A stretch of DNA of 64,000 bases from positions 62,001 through 126,000 of the forward strand of contig JAOFSE010000003.1 of assembly GCA_028044295.1 (NCBI GenBank), given 5' to 3'. Both the position numbers and the translations under genes were made by a program. Positions 1 through 8,085 of the stretch are shown piece after piece. Source of the DNA: Sulfurimonas sp. GTDB lineage: Bacteria; Campylobacterota; Campylobacteria; Campylobacterales; Sulfurimonadaceae. Position 1 is the first letter of the stretch. The number at the start of each line of letters is the position of its first letter. The notes beneath the pieces are model-generated. The model saw only the letters and a program-made list of their open reading frames with translations. It did no database searches and had not been told where the DNA came from.

Positions 1-59
1 GTATGATACATAAGCTAGATAATTTAAAAGAATTATCCAAACAAATAAACACTTTATAA
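1..59 (+). CDS. 3' end of an unidentified gene, possibly thioredoxin
   Basis: An open frame enters from the left edge and stops at TAA 57-59, 12 bases before the trxB start. Only the last 18 or so residues are visible, ending KELSKQINTL. A C-terminal helix of this kind suits a thioredoxin-fold protein, and trxA lies next to trxB in C. jejuni as I recall it, but the fragment alone does not prove identity. It probably shares a transcript with trxB. Confidence 0.4.
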   Translation, partial: MIHKLDNLKELSKQINTL

Positions 60-71
60 AGGAAACAATAA

Positions 72-1013
72 ATGATACTTGACTGTGCAATTATTGGTGG
101 AGGACCGGCTGGACTTACTGCAGGATTATACACCACACGTGGTGGCTTAGAAAATGTAGTAATGTTTGAAAAAGGTATGCCTGGTGGTCAAATAATGAAC
201 TCATCTGAGATTGAGAATTATCCTGGTGCAACTGGTGAAATCAGTGGTATGGACTTAATGATGACATGGCCCGAGCAATGTCAAAGATTTGGTTTAGTTC
301 ATGAAATGGTAAATGTTACTAGAGTTACAAAAAAAGATGATACTTTTACAATTCATAAAGAAGATGGATCAATATCAGAAGCACATAGTGTTATCATAGG
401 TACTGGTTCATCTCCAAGACGTGCAGGTTTTAGAGGAGAAGATGGGTTTTTTGGAAAAGGTGTTAGTACCTGTGCTACATGTGATGGATTTTTCTATAAA
501 GGAAAAGAAGTTGCAGTTGTTGGTGGTGGGGATACAGCTTTAGAAGAGGCTTTATATCTAGCAAAAATATGTTCCAAAGTATATATAATACACAGACGTG
601 ATACTTTTCGTTCAGCTCCCAATACTATTGAAAGAGTCAAAAAAGTAGAGAATATTGAGCTTGTGCTCGATTCTGTTTCAGATGAAGTTTATGGAGATAG
701 TACTGGTGTACTTGGGATTCGTGTTAAAAATAAAAATGATGAAATTCGTGATATCGTAGTACCGGGTGTTTTTACATTTGTAGGTAATGATGTTAACAAT
801 GAAACTCTTATTCAAGAAGATGGAACTTTCCTTTGTGACATGAATGAACAAGGACAAGTAATCGTAGATATTAGTATGGCTACATCATTAGATGGCCTTT
901 ATGCAACTGGTGATATGCGTATTTCAGCTCCAAAACAAGTTGTTTCAGCGGCAGGGGATGGAGCTGTTGCGGCTCTTCAGGCAATAGCCTATGTTGATGA
1001 GTTACTAAATTAG
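72..1013 (+). CDS. trxB: Thioredoxin reductase (NADPH, FAD)
   Basis: This 313-residue cytoplasmic flavoenzyme passes electrons from NADPH to thioredoxin. The FAD-binding GGGPAGL motif lies at residues 9-15, the redox-active CATC at residues 134-137, and the NADPH-binding [12 protein letters not shown] near 150-160. The C-terminal ATGD motif near residue 277 closes the FAD domain. Length is normal for the low-molecular-weight bacterial class. The ATG follows an AAAGGA ribosome site. It lies 12 bases after the upstream frame, which may be thioredoxin. Nothing is unusual in the active site. Confidence 0.96.
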   Translation: MILDCAIIGGGPAGLTAGLYTTRGGLENVVMFEKGMPGGQIMNSSEIENYPGATGEISGMDLMMTWPEQCQRFGLVHEMVNVTRVTKKDDTFTIHKEDGSISEAHSVIIGTGSSPRRAGFRGEDGFFGKGVSTCATCDGFFYKGKEVAVVGGGDTALEEALYLAKICSKVYIIHRRDTFRSAPNTIERVKKVENIELVLDSVSDEVYGDSTGVLGIRVKNKNDEIRDIVVPGVFTFVGNDVNNETLIQEDGTFLCDMNEQGQVIVDISMATSLDGLYATGDMRISAPKQVVSAAGDGAVAALQAIAYVDELLN

Positions 1014-1065
1014 TTCAAAGTAAAAATTTGATACTATTCATAAAATATATTTAAGGCTATAACAA

Positions 1066-1833
1066 ATGGTAAGAGTTGGTGTTTTTGGTGCAAACGGTAG
1101 AGTTGGAAAATTAATAATAGATGATTTAAAAGCGACACAAGATATAAGCTTAACGGCTGTATATGTAAGGAATGAGTTAAACTTTTCTATAGACCCATCA
1201 GTTATGGTTACTACAGATTTAAAATCATTTTTAAACTCATGTGAAATTGTTATAGACTTTTCACTTCCTGATGCTTGTGAAGCACTACTAGAAGCTGCTA
1301 TCGAAACTCCGAGACCATTAGTTATTGGAACAACTGGCTTAAATACACATCAACTCAACTTATTAAAAGAAGCTAGTCTTAAAATGCCTATTTTATATGC
1401 GACAAATATGTCTTTAGGTGTAGCCCTATTAAATAAGCTTGTTTATCAAGCATCTGCTGCACTTGAAGGTTTTGATATAGAAATTGTTGAGATGCATCAT
1501 AAACATAAAAAAGATGCACCAAGTGGAACTGCTTTAACTCTAGGAGAGTCTGCTGCAAATGGTCGTGGACTTGATTTAGATAAAGTTAGAGTAAGTGGTA
1601 GAGATGGGAATATTGGTGAAAGAAGCGAAGATGAAATAGCTGTAATGGCTCTTCGTGGTGGTGATATTGTTGGTCGTCATACCGTAGGTTTTTATAATGA
1701 TGGTGAATTTATTGAGTTAAATCATACTGCTACAAGTAGAAATACTTTTTCTAAAGGTGCAATCCGTGCTGCCTCATGGTTAGCAAGTCAAGAACAAGGT
1801 CTATACTCTATATCTGATTGTTTAGAACTATAA
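1066..1833 (+). CDS. dapB: 4-hydroxy-tetrahydrodipicolinate reductase
   Basis: DapB reduces 4-hydroxy-tetrahydrodipicolinate with NAD(P)H in the lysine and diaminopimelate pathway, which also feeds the cell wall. The N-terminal nucleotide-binding motif GVFGANGRVG is at residues 5-14. The substrate-binding and catalytic segment HHKHKKDAPSGTA starts at residue 144. At 255 residues it has the usual family length. An AAGG ribosome site precedes the ATG. It is 52 bases after trxB and could be on the same transcript. A short inverted repeat follows the stop. Confidence 0.96.
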   Translation: MVRVGVFGANGRVGKLIIDDLKATQDISLTAVYVRNELNFSIDPSVMVTTDLKSFLNSCEIVIDFSLPDACEALLEAAIETPRPLVIGTTGLNTHQLNLLKEASLKMPILYATNMSLGVALLNKLVYQASAALEGFDIEIVEMHHKHKKDAPSGTALTLGESAANGRGLDLDKVRVSGRDGNIGERSEDEIAVMALRGGDIVGRHTVGFYNDGEFIELNHTATSRNTFSKGAIRAASWLASQEQGLYSISDCLEL

Positions 1834-1835
1834 AA

Positions 1836-1867
1836 TCAACTATATTTTACCTTTAGTTGAGTATAAT
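1836..1867 (+). promoter_or_regulatory. dapB-purF intergenic hairpin and purF -10 box
   Basis: Seven-base arms TCAACTA (1836-1842) and TAGTTGA (1854-1860) can pair just after dapB. They are followed at once by a perfect TATAAT at 1862-1867, so purF likely has its own promoter with a leader of about 30 bases. The hairpin lacks a T-run and may be a weak terminator or only an inverted repeat. No clear -35 box is seen, as is common in Campylobacterota. Confidence 0.55.
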
Positions 1868-1905
1868 TCGATAAATAATTTACGAACTATTTCGAGGAGA
1901 AAAAT

Positions 1906-3264
1906 GTGCTAGAAGATGTTAATGAAAAATGTGCTGTTGTAGGAATTTTTGGTCATGAAGAGGCTTCTAAACTAGCTTACTTTTCACTACATGCACTTCA
2001 ACATCGTGGTCAAGAAGCAGCAGGAATAAGCTCTTCTGATGGTAAGAAACTTCACACCATCAAAAAACGTGGTCTAGTTATGCGCATATTTGACGAAGCG
2101 AAACTAAAAACTCTTAGTGGCTCTAGTGCTATAGGTCACACTCGTTACTCAACAGCTGGTGATGATTCTATTTTAGATGCTCAACCAGTATTTGCTAGAT
2201 ATGACTTAGGTGAAATGGCTATTGTTCATAATGGTAACCTAACTAATGCTGAAGAAGTTCGTGATGGCCTAATTGCTAAAGGTGCAATATTTCAAACATT
2301 TATGGATACAGAAAACCTTATCCACTTAATTGCTACAAGTGAAAAAGAAAAACTGGTAGATAGAATCATAGACTCTGTACAAAGAATTGAAGGTGCATTT
2401 TCATTAGTATTTTTAAGTAGAAAGAAAATGTTTGCTATGCGTGATAGATTTGGTTTTCGTCCTCTAAGTCTTGGTAAACTTCCAAATGGTGGCTACATTG
2501 TTGCATCTGAAACATGTGCATTTGACCTTGTTGGAGCAGAATTCATAAGAGATGTAAAACCTGGTGAACTTCTTATATTTGAAGAAGGTAAAGAGCCTAC
2601 AAGTATCCAAGTATTTGAAGGTGTAACTCCTAAACACTGTATCTTTGAATATGTATACTTTGCAAGACCTGACTCAAAAGTATATGGTCAATCAGTATAT
2701 CAAACAAGAAAAGATATGGGTAAAGAATTAGCACGCATAGAACCTGTTGAAGCGGATATCGTTATCCCAGTTCCTGATGGTGGTGTTCCAGCTGCTATAG
2801 GTTACTCTCAAGAGAGTGGTATTCCATATGAGATGGGTATTATGAGAAACCATTACATCGGTCGTACTTTTATAGAGCCAACTCAAGAGATGAGAGACTT
2901 AAAAGTTAAAATGAAACTATCGCCTATGACTGATATTATCCAAGGCAAAAGAGTTATAGTTATAGATGATTCTATTGTTCGTGGTACTACTTCTAAAAGA
3001 ATAGTCAAAATGTTAAAAGAAGCAGGGGCAAGTGAAGTTCATATGAGAGTTTCATCTCCACCTACAACTGATCCATGTTTTTATGGAGTAGATACACCAG
3101 ACAAGGACAAACTAATAGCTGCAAATATGAGTACGCAAGAGATATGTGACTTTATTGAAGCAGACTCTTTAGCATACCTTGATGAAGAATCACTATTAAG
3201 AAGTGTTAATGCAAAAGAAGATAACTATTGTACTGCTTGCTTTACCGGTAAGTATATAGTTTAG
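1906..3264 (+). CDS. purF: Amidophosphoribosyltransferase
   Basis: PurF makes 5-phosphoribosylamine from PRPP and glutamine, the first committed step of purine synthesis. The start is GTG at 1906, after GAGGAGA; the ATG two bases earlier (1904) runs straight into TAG. Cys9, after an eight-residue propeptide, is the expected N-terminal nucleophile of the glutamine amidotransferase domain (CAVVGIFG). The PRPP site is VIVIDDSIVRGTTS in the C-terminal half. Cysteines in CIFEYVYFARPDS and the terminal CTACFTGKY match the iron-sulfur, propeptide-cleaved Bacillus-type enzyme. The 452-residue length fits. Confidence 0.96.
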   Translation: MLEDVNEKCAVVGIFGHEEASKLAYFSLHALQHRGQEAAGISSSDGKKLHTIKKRGLVMRIFDEAKLKTLSGSSAIGHTRYSTAGDDSILDAQPVFARYDLGEMAIVHNGNLTNAEEVRDGLIAKGAIFQTFMDTENLIHLIATSEKEKLVDRIIDSVQRIEGAFSLVFLSRKKMFAMRDRFGFRPLSLGKLPNGGYIVASETCAFDLVGAEFIRDVKPGELLIFEEGKEPTSIQVFEGVTPKHCIFEYVYFARPDSKVYGQSVYQTRKDMGKELARIEPVEADIVIPVPDGGVPAAIGYSQESGIPYEMGIMRNHYIGRTFIEPTQEMRDLKVKMKLSPMTDIIQGKRVIVIDDSIVRGTTSKRIVKMLKEAGASEVHMRVSSPPTTDPCFYGVDTPDKDKLIAANMSTQEICDFIEADSLAYLDEESLLRSVNAKEDNYCTACFTGKYIV

Positions 3265-3270
3265 GAACAT

Positions 3271-4230
3271 ATGAAACAGATTTATACTTATGGTAATTAC
3301 CTAAAAGACAAATTCGGTTCTAAGGTTTATAAAGTAGGTATAAATATATCTGGATTTACTTGTCCAAATATAGATGGTACTGTTGCAAGAGGTGGATGTA
3401 CATTTTGTGAAAATGACTCCTTTTCAGCTAGTACTGATGAAGTCCAAGAGCTTAAAGGCTTTCATCTAAACCTAGATTCAAAAACAAATCCAAATTTAGA
3501 CCTTCAAATAAAACAACTTGAAGTTCAATTTAATGCCATTAGTAAGAGACAGTCTAAAGAGTACGGAGCCCAAAAGTTCCTAGTATACTTTCAGTCATTT
3601 ACAAATACTTATGCTCCGTTTCCTACACTAAAAGCACTATATGACAAAGCTCTTACATTTGATAATGTAGTTGGACTTAGTATTGGTACTCGCTCAGATT
3701 CTATAACCCAAGAGACACTTGATTACTTAGCGAAACTAAATGAAACTAAAGAGATATGGATAGAGTTTGGGATTCAATCAGTCTACGATGAAACTCTAGT
3801 CAAAATCAATCGTGGTCATGATGCTCAAAATGTTAAAGAGTGGATTATAAAGTCTAAAGATGTTGGTTTAAATGTTTGTGGTCATCTTATCTTTGGTCTT
3901 CCAGGTGAGACACAGTCTATGATGCTTGAAACTTCTAAAGCAGCTTATGATTGGGGAATTGATTCTGTAAAGTATCATCCTCTTTATGTTGTGAAAAAGA
4001 CAGCTCTTGCCAACGAATTTAATAGGGGAGAATTCACTCCTATTAGTGAAGAAGAATACCTACATGTACTAACCGAGTCAATACAAATGAAACCAGAAAA
4101 TGTATCTGTTCAAAGAGTTACTGCTGGTATAAATGATGACTCTCTATTATCACCAGACTGGTGTAGAGATAAAAATACTCAGGTTAAAAACATAAACCAC
4201 GCACTAAAGCCCCTAGGACTTAAGTACTAA
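3271..4230 (+). CDS. Radical SAM protein, YhcC/YtqA family
   Basis: A 319-residue radical SAM protein of the family represented by E. coli YhcC and B. subtilis YtqA (TIGR01212). The cluster-binding cysteines lie near residues 31-47: one Cys in GFTCPN, then CTFC after an insertion. A second family block, QSVYDETLVKINRGH, is in the middle. The precise reaction is not established for the family. It begins 6 bases after purF with an AGGA ribosome site, so the two are cotranscribed. It ends 9 bases short of a convergent gene. Confidence 0.85.
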   Translation: MKQIYTYGNYLKDKFGSKVYKVGINISGFTCPNIDGTVARGGCTFCENDSFSASTDEVQELKGFHLNLDSKTNPNLDLQIKQLEVQFNAISKRQSKEYGAQKFLVYFQSFTNTYAPFPTLKALYDKALTFDNVVGLSIGTRSDSITQETLDYLAKLNETKEIWIEFGIQSVYDETLVKINRGHDAQNVKEWIIKSKDVGLNVCGHLIFGLPGETQSMMLETSKAAYDWGIDSVKYHPLYVVKKTALANEFNRGEFTPISEEEYLHVLTESIQMKPENVSVQRVTAGINDDSLLSPDWCRDKNTQVKNINHALKPLGLKY

Positions 4231-4238
4231 AGTACCTC

Positions 4239-4787
4239 TTAGTGAGCGTAAAGCTTTGAGAAGTGGGAAACACTTCTGAAATATGGTGGATAATCAAAAT
4301 ATACTCTAAATGCTTTTGCTTGACCTGGTTTTAATTTTGTTGCTACAACAAACTCTTGTGTAACTTGCTGTGGTTTATAAAGTATTCCTTCACCTTTACT
4401 TGAAAAAAAATCTAAAAAACCACTTGGCTTATAAAAGTTTCCACCTTTAACATTTCCAGTAGCCATTCCCTTATTTACAAGCTTGATTTCAAATGTAACT
4501 TTACCAATTACATGTGCACCTTCGTTTTTAACAATACCACTATACATAATCTTTTCTTGTTGAAGCATTCTTTTGTTATCAAGTTTATAAAGCTTAGCTA
4601 CCTTAGTATACTTATCAACAACAGCCATTGAGAAACCTGTGATAATCACTACTATTAAAGTTATAGATACAATCATTGGAAAGACCAGCTTGGCCTTACC
4701 TTGCTTAAATGAGGCTACTATACCAAGTAAATATATTACCGCTATAACTGTTAATACAATTATATGCCAATAGTTAAATTCTGTCAT
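4239..4787 (-). CDS. DUF2393-family membrane protein
   Basis: The 182-residue product has two hydrophobic segments near residues 8-25 and 33-54, followed by a soluble region of about 125 residues rich in beta-forming sequence (GKVTFEIKLVNKG). The layout and sequence match DUF2393, a family I know mainly from Campylobacterota; its function is unknown. It is the last gene of the hisIE group, and its start overlaps the stop of the preceding gene by 4 bases (ATGA), so translation is probably coupled. It may partner the paralogue upstream. Confidence 0.7.
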   Translation of the reverse strand: MTEFNYWHIIVLTVIAVIYLLGIVASFKQGKAKLVFPMIVSITLIVVIITGFSMAVVDKYTKVAKLYKLDNKRMLQQEKIMYSGIVKNEGAHVIGKVTFEIKLVNKGMATGNVKGGNFYKPSGFLDFFSSKGEGILYKPQQVTQEFVVATKLKPGQAKAFRVYFDYPPYFRSVSHFSKLYAH

Positions 4788-5296
4788 CTACAATTAGCTC
4801 CTATTGATAAATTATAATCTTTTGAATATGTAAAAGGTTCTACGATTATTTTAAAGTCTCTATCTTCATTTTTAAATATTTCATACTCTATAATTGAAGC
4901 TTCTTTAAATGGATTAAATGTAAATATATAATCTTTTAGACCATTTCCGCTAACCTTAGAAGCGCTAACCTTTATATTACACATACTAAAATCGACACTT
5001 GAGGTATTTTTTATATTACCATAAACGATAATCGCTTTTGTAAATGTAAGTTTTTTCTGTTCTTTAATAGAGACACTATTTTTAAACAAGTTGTCATGCA
5101 TTTTTTTATAACCAAGCGTCGGGCCTAACAAAACTATACAAAAAGCTGTTAAAAAAATAATTATTGATTTTGATGGCTTACTTCTTGTAAGTATACCTAA
5201 TACAATTAAAAGTATGAAAACTGTAAAAACGCTACCAAAAAGAATGTAATCATAAGAAATCATACCATCTATAAAGCTAGTGATTTTGTTTGTCAT
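4784..5296 (-). CDS. DUF2393-like membrane protein
   Basis: A 170-residue protein with two predicted membrane helices near residues 15-35 and 43-62 and a C-terminal domain likely outside the membrane. It resembles its downstream neighbour in layout (two helices, then a beta-rich domain with an interrupted NIKNTSSVDF-type stretch), so the two look like diverged paralogues. It starts 3 bases after hisIE stops and overlaps the next gene by 4 bases. Function is unknown. A two-subunit membrane complex is plausible but is only an inference from the tandem arrangement. Confidence 0.65.
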   Translation of the reverse strand: MTNKITSFIDGMISYDYILFGSVFTVFILLIVLGILTRSKPSKSIIIFLTAFCIVLLGPTLGYKKMHDNLFKNSVSIKEQKKLTFTKAIIVYGNIKNTSSVDFSMCNIKVSASKVSGNGLKDYIFTFNPFKEASIIEYEIFKNEDRDFKIIVEPFTYSKDYNLSIGANCR

Positions 5297-5299
5297 ATA

Positions 5300-5980
5300 T
5301 TAATCTTCTCTTGAGTCTTTCTCAGCTATTCCACTCATATCAAACCTACGAGCCAATTCTTGTTTTATCCTGTCTGGAGATATGTTTTTAGCAGCAAGTG
5401 CAACTAACATATGGTATGTTAAATCTGCGGCTTCATATATCATTTCAGCTTCATCATTATCTTTATATGCAAAACTAAACTCTCCAGCTTCCTCTACAAC
5501 TTTTTTCAAAATTGTATTATCACCTTTACTTAAAAGTTTCGCTGTCCAAGATGTAGAAGGGTCTGCATTTTTTCTCTCTTGAATTGTATGATAAAGAGTA
5601 TCGATAACTCCATATAAAGCTTCAGAACTAACTTCAACTTCAGAATTTGCTTTACCCGATTCTAGTTCTGTAAAAAAACAAGATTTTCGACCAGTATGAC
5701 AAGCAACACCTTCTTGAATCACTTTAATTAGTAGCGTGTCATTGTCACAATCAATATTAAATGATTGTATAGTTTGAGTATGTCCACTAGTCTCACCTTT
5801 TTTCCATAAACGCTGTTTTGAACGAGAAAAATAGTGTGCTACTTTAGTACTTAATGAAAGTTCTAACGCTTCTTTATTCATATAAGCCATCATAAGAACT
5901 TCATTACTTGTACTATCTTGGACAATTACAGGGAGAAGTTCACACTTATCCCAATCAACTCTATTTAATGCTTCTGACAT
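5300..5980 (-). CDS. hisIE: Bifunctional phosphoribosyl-AMP cyclohydrolase / phosphoribosyl-ATP pyrophosphatase
   Basis: HisIE carries steps two and three of histidine synthesis. The HisI domain (about residues 1-115) contains FSRSKQRLWKKGETSG, the metal-binding DCDNDTLL and the CHTG motif. The HisE domain (about 125-226) contains LLSKGDNTILKKVVEEAGE and the EAADLTYH helix typical of all-alpha NTP pyrophosphatases. Both halves look intact at 226 residues. The start codon directly follows the stop of the SPFH gene with no gap, suggesting translational coupling. It sits among membrane genes, away from other his genes in this window. Confidence 0.95.
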   Translation of the reverse strand: MSEALNRVDWDKCELLPVIVQDSTSNEVLMMAYMNKEALELSLSTKVAHYFSRSKQRLWKKGETSGHTQTIQSFNIDCDNDTLLIKVIQEGVACHTGRKSCFFTELESGKANSEVEVSSEALYGVIDTLYHTIQERKNADPSTSWTAKLLSKGDNTILKKVVEEAGEFSFAYKDNDEAEMIYEAADLTYHMLVALAAKNISPDRIKQELARRFDMSGIAEKDSRED

Positions 5981-7093
5981 CTACTGAGCCGAAGTTCTTT
6001 TTTGAGGATTTTTCATATCAACCCAGATGTTTGGAGTTGAGCCACCAGGTGTTAAAAATATTTTTGCATCTTTATTAGTTTGAAGAGCTTCATTAAATTT
6101 ACCTTGAACTTTCATCTGCTCTAGTTGAAGAAGCTTAGTAGTTAATGATTTAGATATCAAGATATTTGCCTTCGCTTTTGCATCTGCTTGAATAGTTACT
6201 GAATCCGCTATACCTTGAGCTTCAATTCTTTTCTTTTGAGCGATACCCTCTGCTTCAGCGGCACGTTTGAGAGCTTCTTGTTTTGCACGTTGTACATCTT
6301 GTTCAGCTTTTTGAACCTCTTGTTTTGCAACTTGAACACGTTCAATTTGTTCTTTTACCTTCGTTGGTAAACCAATTTCACGTAGTTGAACTGACTGAAG
6401 ATCTGCTGGAGAGTTTTTAAGACCAGTTACACTATCTCTAACACCCTTATCTATCTCTGTTGCTATTTTATTTCTCATTTGAGGAAGTGACTCTGCATCA
6501 TACTTACCCACAACATTACGAACAACATCTCTTACAACTGGATTAATGATTTTATCTTCCCAACTAAATCCCCAGTTAGAAATAGTTTGTGCAGCAAACT
6601 GAGAGTTAAGTCTATACTGAACAGTAAGCTCAATAGAAACTGGAAGACCGCGCTTATCAAGAACTGTAACAGCTGGCTTAGCTCCAATTCCTGCAGCCCC
6701 ACCACCACTTGCTTCAATACGAGAAGCATAATTAATAATACGAACTTTAGTATCAACAACATAAACTTTTTGAATCACAGGAATTATAAAGTGAAGTCCA
6801 GGAAGAAGTGCTTGATCTTGATACTTACCATTTGTACTTAAAATACCGCGTTCACCCTCTTGAATAATTGTGAATGGTTTAGCAAGAACAAGTAAAATAA
6901 CCATAGCAATAATAAAATATATTATTCCAGATTTTCCACCCATGTTAAAGTCGATATTTGGCATTTGAGGTCCACCGCCATTACCGCCACCAGTTCCGCC
7001 ACCAGATGATTTTTTAAATCCACCACCTTCACTCTTTTTTTTGTTAAAATAATCATTCATATCAGATGCCATTAGTATATTTTCCTCTTTCAT
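5981..7093 (-). CDS. SPFH/prohibitin-family membrane protein
   Basis: A 370-residue prohibitin/HflK-C-like protein. The N-terminal region is glycine-rich and low-complexity (about residues 20-45), a membrane anchor follows near residues 57-72, then the SPFH domain, then a long alanine/glutamate/lysine coiled coil (about 255-320). Such proteins form membrane rings that scaffold proteases or lipids. The ATG at 7093 has an AAGGA site, but Met8 at 7072 also follows GAGGA and fits homologues beginning near MASDMNDYF, so either start is possible. I recall the same order next to ilvE in C. jejuni (Cj0268c-Cj0269c). Confidence 0.85.
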   Translation of the reverse strand: MKEENILMASDMNDYFNKKKSEGGGFKKSSGGGTGGGNGGGPQMPNIDFNMGGKSGIIYFIIAMVILLVLAKPFTIIQEGERGILSTNGKYQDQALLPGLHFIIPVIQKVYVVDTKVRIINYASRIEASGGGAAGIGAKPAVTVLDKRGLPVSIELTVQYRLNSQFAAQTISNWGFSWEDKIINPVVRDVVRNVVGKYDAESLPQMRNKIATEIDKGVRDSVTGLKNSPADLQSVQLREIGLPTKVKEQIERVQVAKQEVQKAEQDVQRAKQEALKRAAEAEGIAQKKRIEAQGIADSVTIQADAKAKANILISKSLTTKLLQLEQMKVQGKFNEALQTNKDAKIFLTPGGSTPNIWVDMKNPQKRTSAQ

Positions 7094-7108
7094 TTTATAT
7101 TCCTTTTT

Positions 7109-8029
7109 TTAGTCTATATATGTTAAATAATGCTCGTAATCTTTATTACGACCAAAAACAATATCAAAATATCCACTTTGAATTTTTTCTGTTATAGGGC
7201 CACGTGATCCACTACCGATATCTCTAGCATCAATTAATGCTATTGGTGTTATCTCAGCTGCAGTTCCTGTCAAAAATGCTTCATCTGCAATGTAAACTTC
7301 TTCTCTACTAATACGACGACGAGTAACTTTCATTCCCATGTTCTCAGCCATCTCGATTACAGTTTTCTGTGTTATAGAAACTAGTGCATTGTCACTTGGT
7401 GGCGTAATGATTTCTCCATTTACAATCATGAAAAAACTAGCACCACTTGCTTCGGCAACATAACCTTGGTCATCCAGTAAAAGTGCCTCATCATACCCAC
7501 AATCTATCGCTTCATATTTAGCCATTTGAGAGTTTAAGTAATTTGCAGTTGCTTTTGCCTTACCCATATTTGAAGTATTTGATGGACGAGTCATAGAAAC
7601 AATTTTAAGTCTAATACCTTTACGCATTCCTTCTTCTCCAAGGTATGCACCCCATTCCCATGCAGACATAACTGTTTCAACTGGAGCATCTTTATGGTAA
7701 ATACCCATAACTCCATAACCTAGAAATGCAAAAGGACGAAGATAAACATTGTCCCCAGTAAATTCATTTTTTTTAATCAAATCAATCTGTGCTTGATTCA
7801 TCTCTTCAACAGAGTATGGGATATCAATAAGTGTCATTTTTGCAGACTCTTTTAATCTTTTCGTATGGTCATTTAGACGAAAAATAGCGTAACCTCTATC
7901 TGTCTTGTAAGCCTTTGTTCCTTCGATTACACCGTTTCCATAGTGTAGAGTGTGTGAAAGTACATGTACCTTAGCTTCGTCCCAAGCTACAAACTTTCCA
8001 TTCATCCAAATATATTTGGCTGCGTCCAT
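7109..8029 (-). CDS. ilvE: Branched-chain amino acid aminotransferase
   Basis: IlvE is the PLP enzyme that interconverts branched-chain amino acids and 2-oxoacids. Fold-type IV features are visible: YIWMNGKFV at the N-terminus, GTKAYKT with FRLNDH, and the late EASGASFFMI and GTAAEITPI blocks. The longest frame begins at a TTG (8041), but its first bases form the GGAG ribosome site for the ATG at 8029, so the product should start MDAAKYIW (306 residues). It lies 15 bases upstream of the SPFH gene and is likely cotranscribed with it. Confidence 0.94.
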   Translation of the reverse strand: MDAAKYIWMNGKFVAWDEAKVHVLSHTLHYGNGVIEGTKAYKTDRGYAIFRLNDHTKRLKESAKMTLIDIPYSVEEMNQAQIDLIKKNEFTGDNVYLRPFAFLGYGVMGIYHKDAPVETVMSAWEWGAYLGEEGMRKGIRLKIVSMTRPSNTSNMGKAKATANYLNSQMAKYEAIDCGYDEALLLDDQGYVAEASGASFFMIVNGEIITPPSDNALVSITQKTVIEMAENMGMKVTRRRISREEVYIADEAFLTGTAAEITPIALIDARDIGSGSRGPITEKIQSGYFDIVFGRNKDYEHYLTYID

Positions 8030-8085
8030 ATAAGTCTCCAATAATTATTACATTAAAATTGTTGATATTCTATCTAAAATGCTGT

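Noticed and set aside
1904..1912. ATG just before purF as its start
   Set aside because: It reads ATG TGC TAG; the GTG at 1906 gives the propeptide and catalytic Cys.
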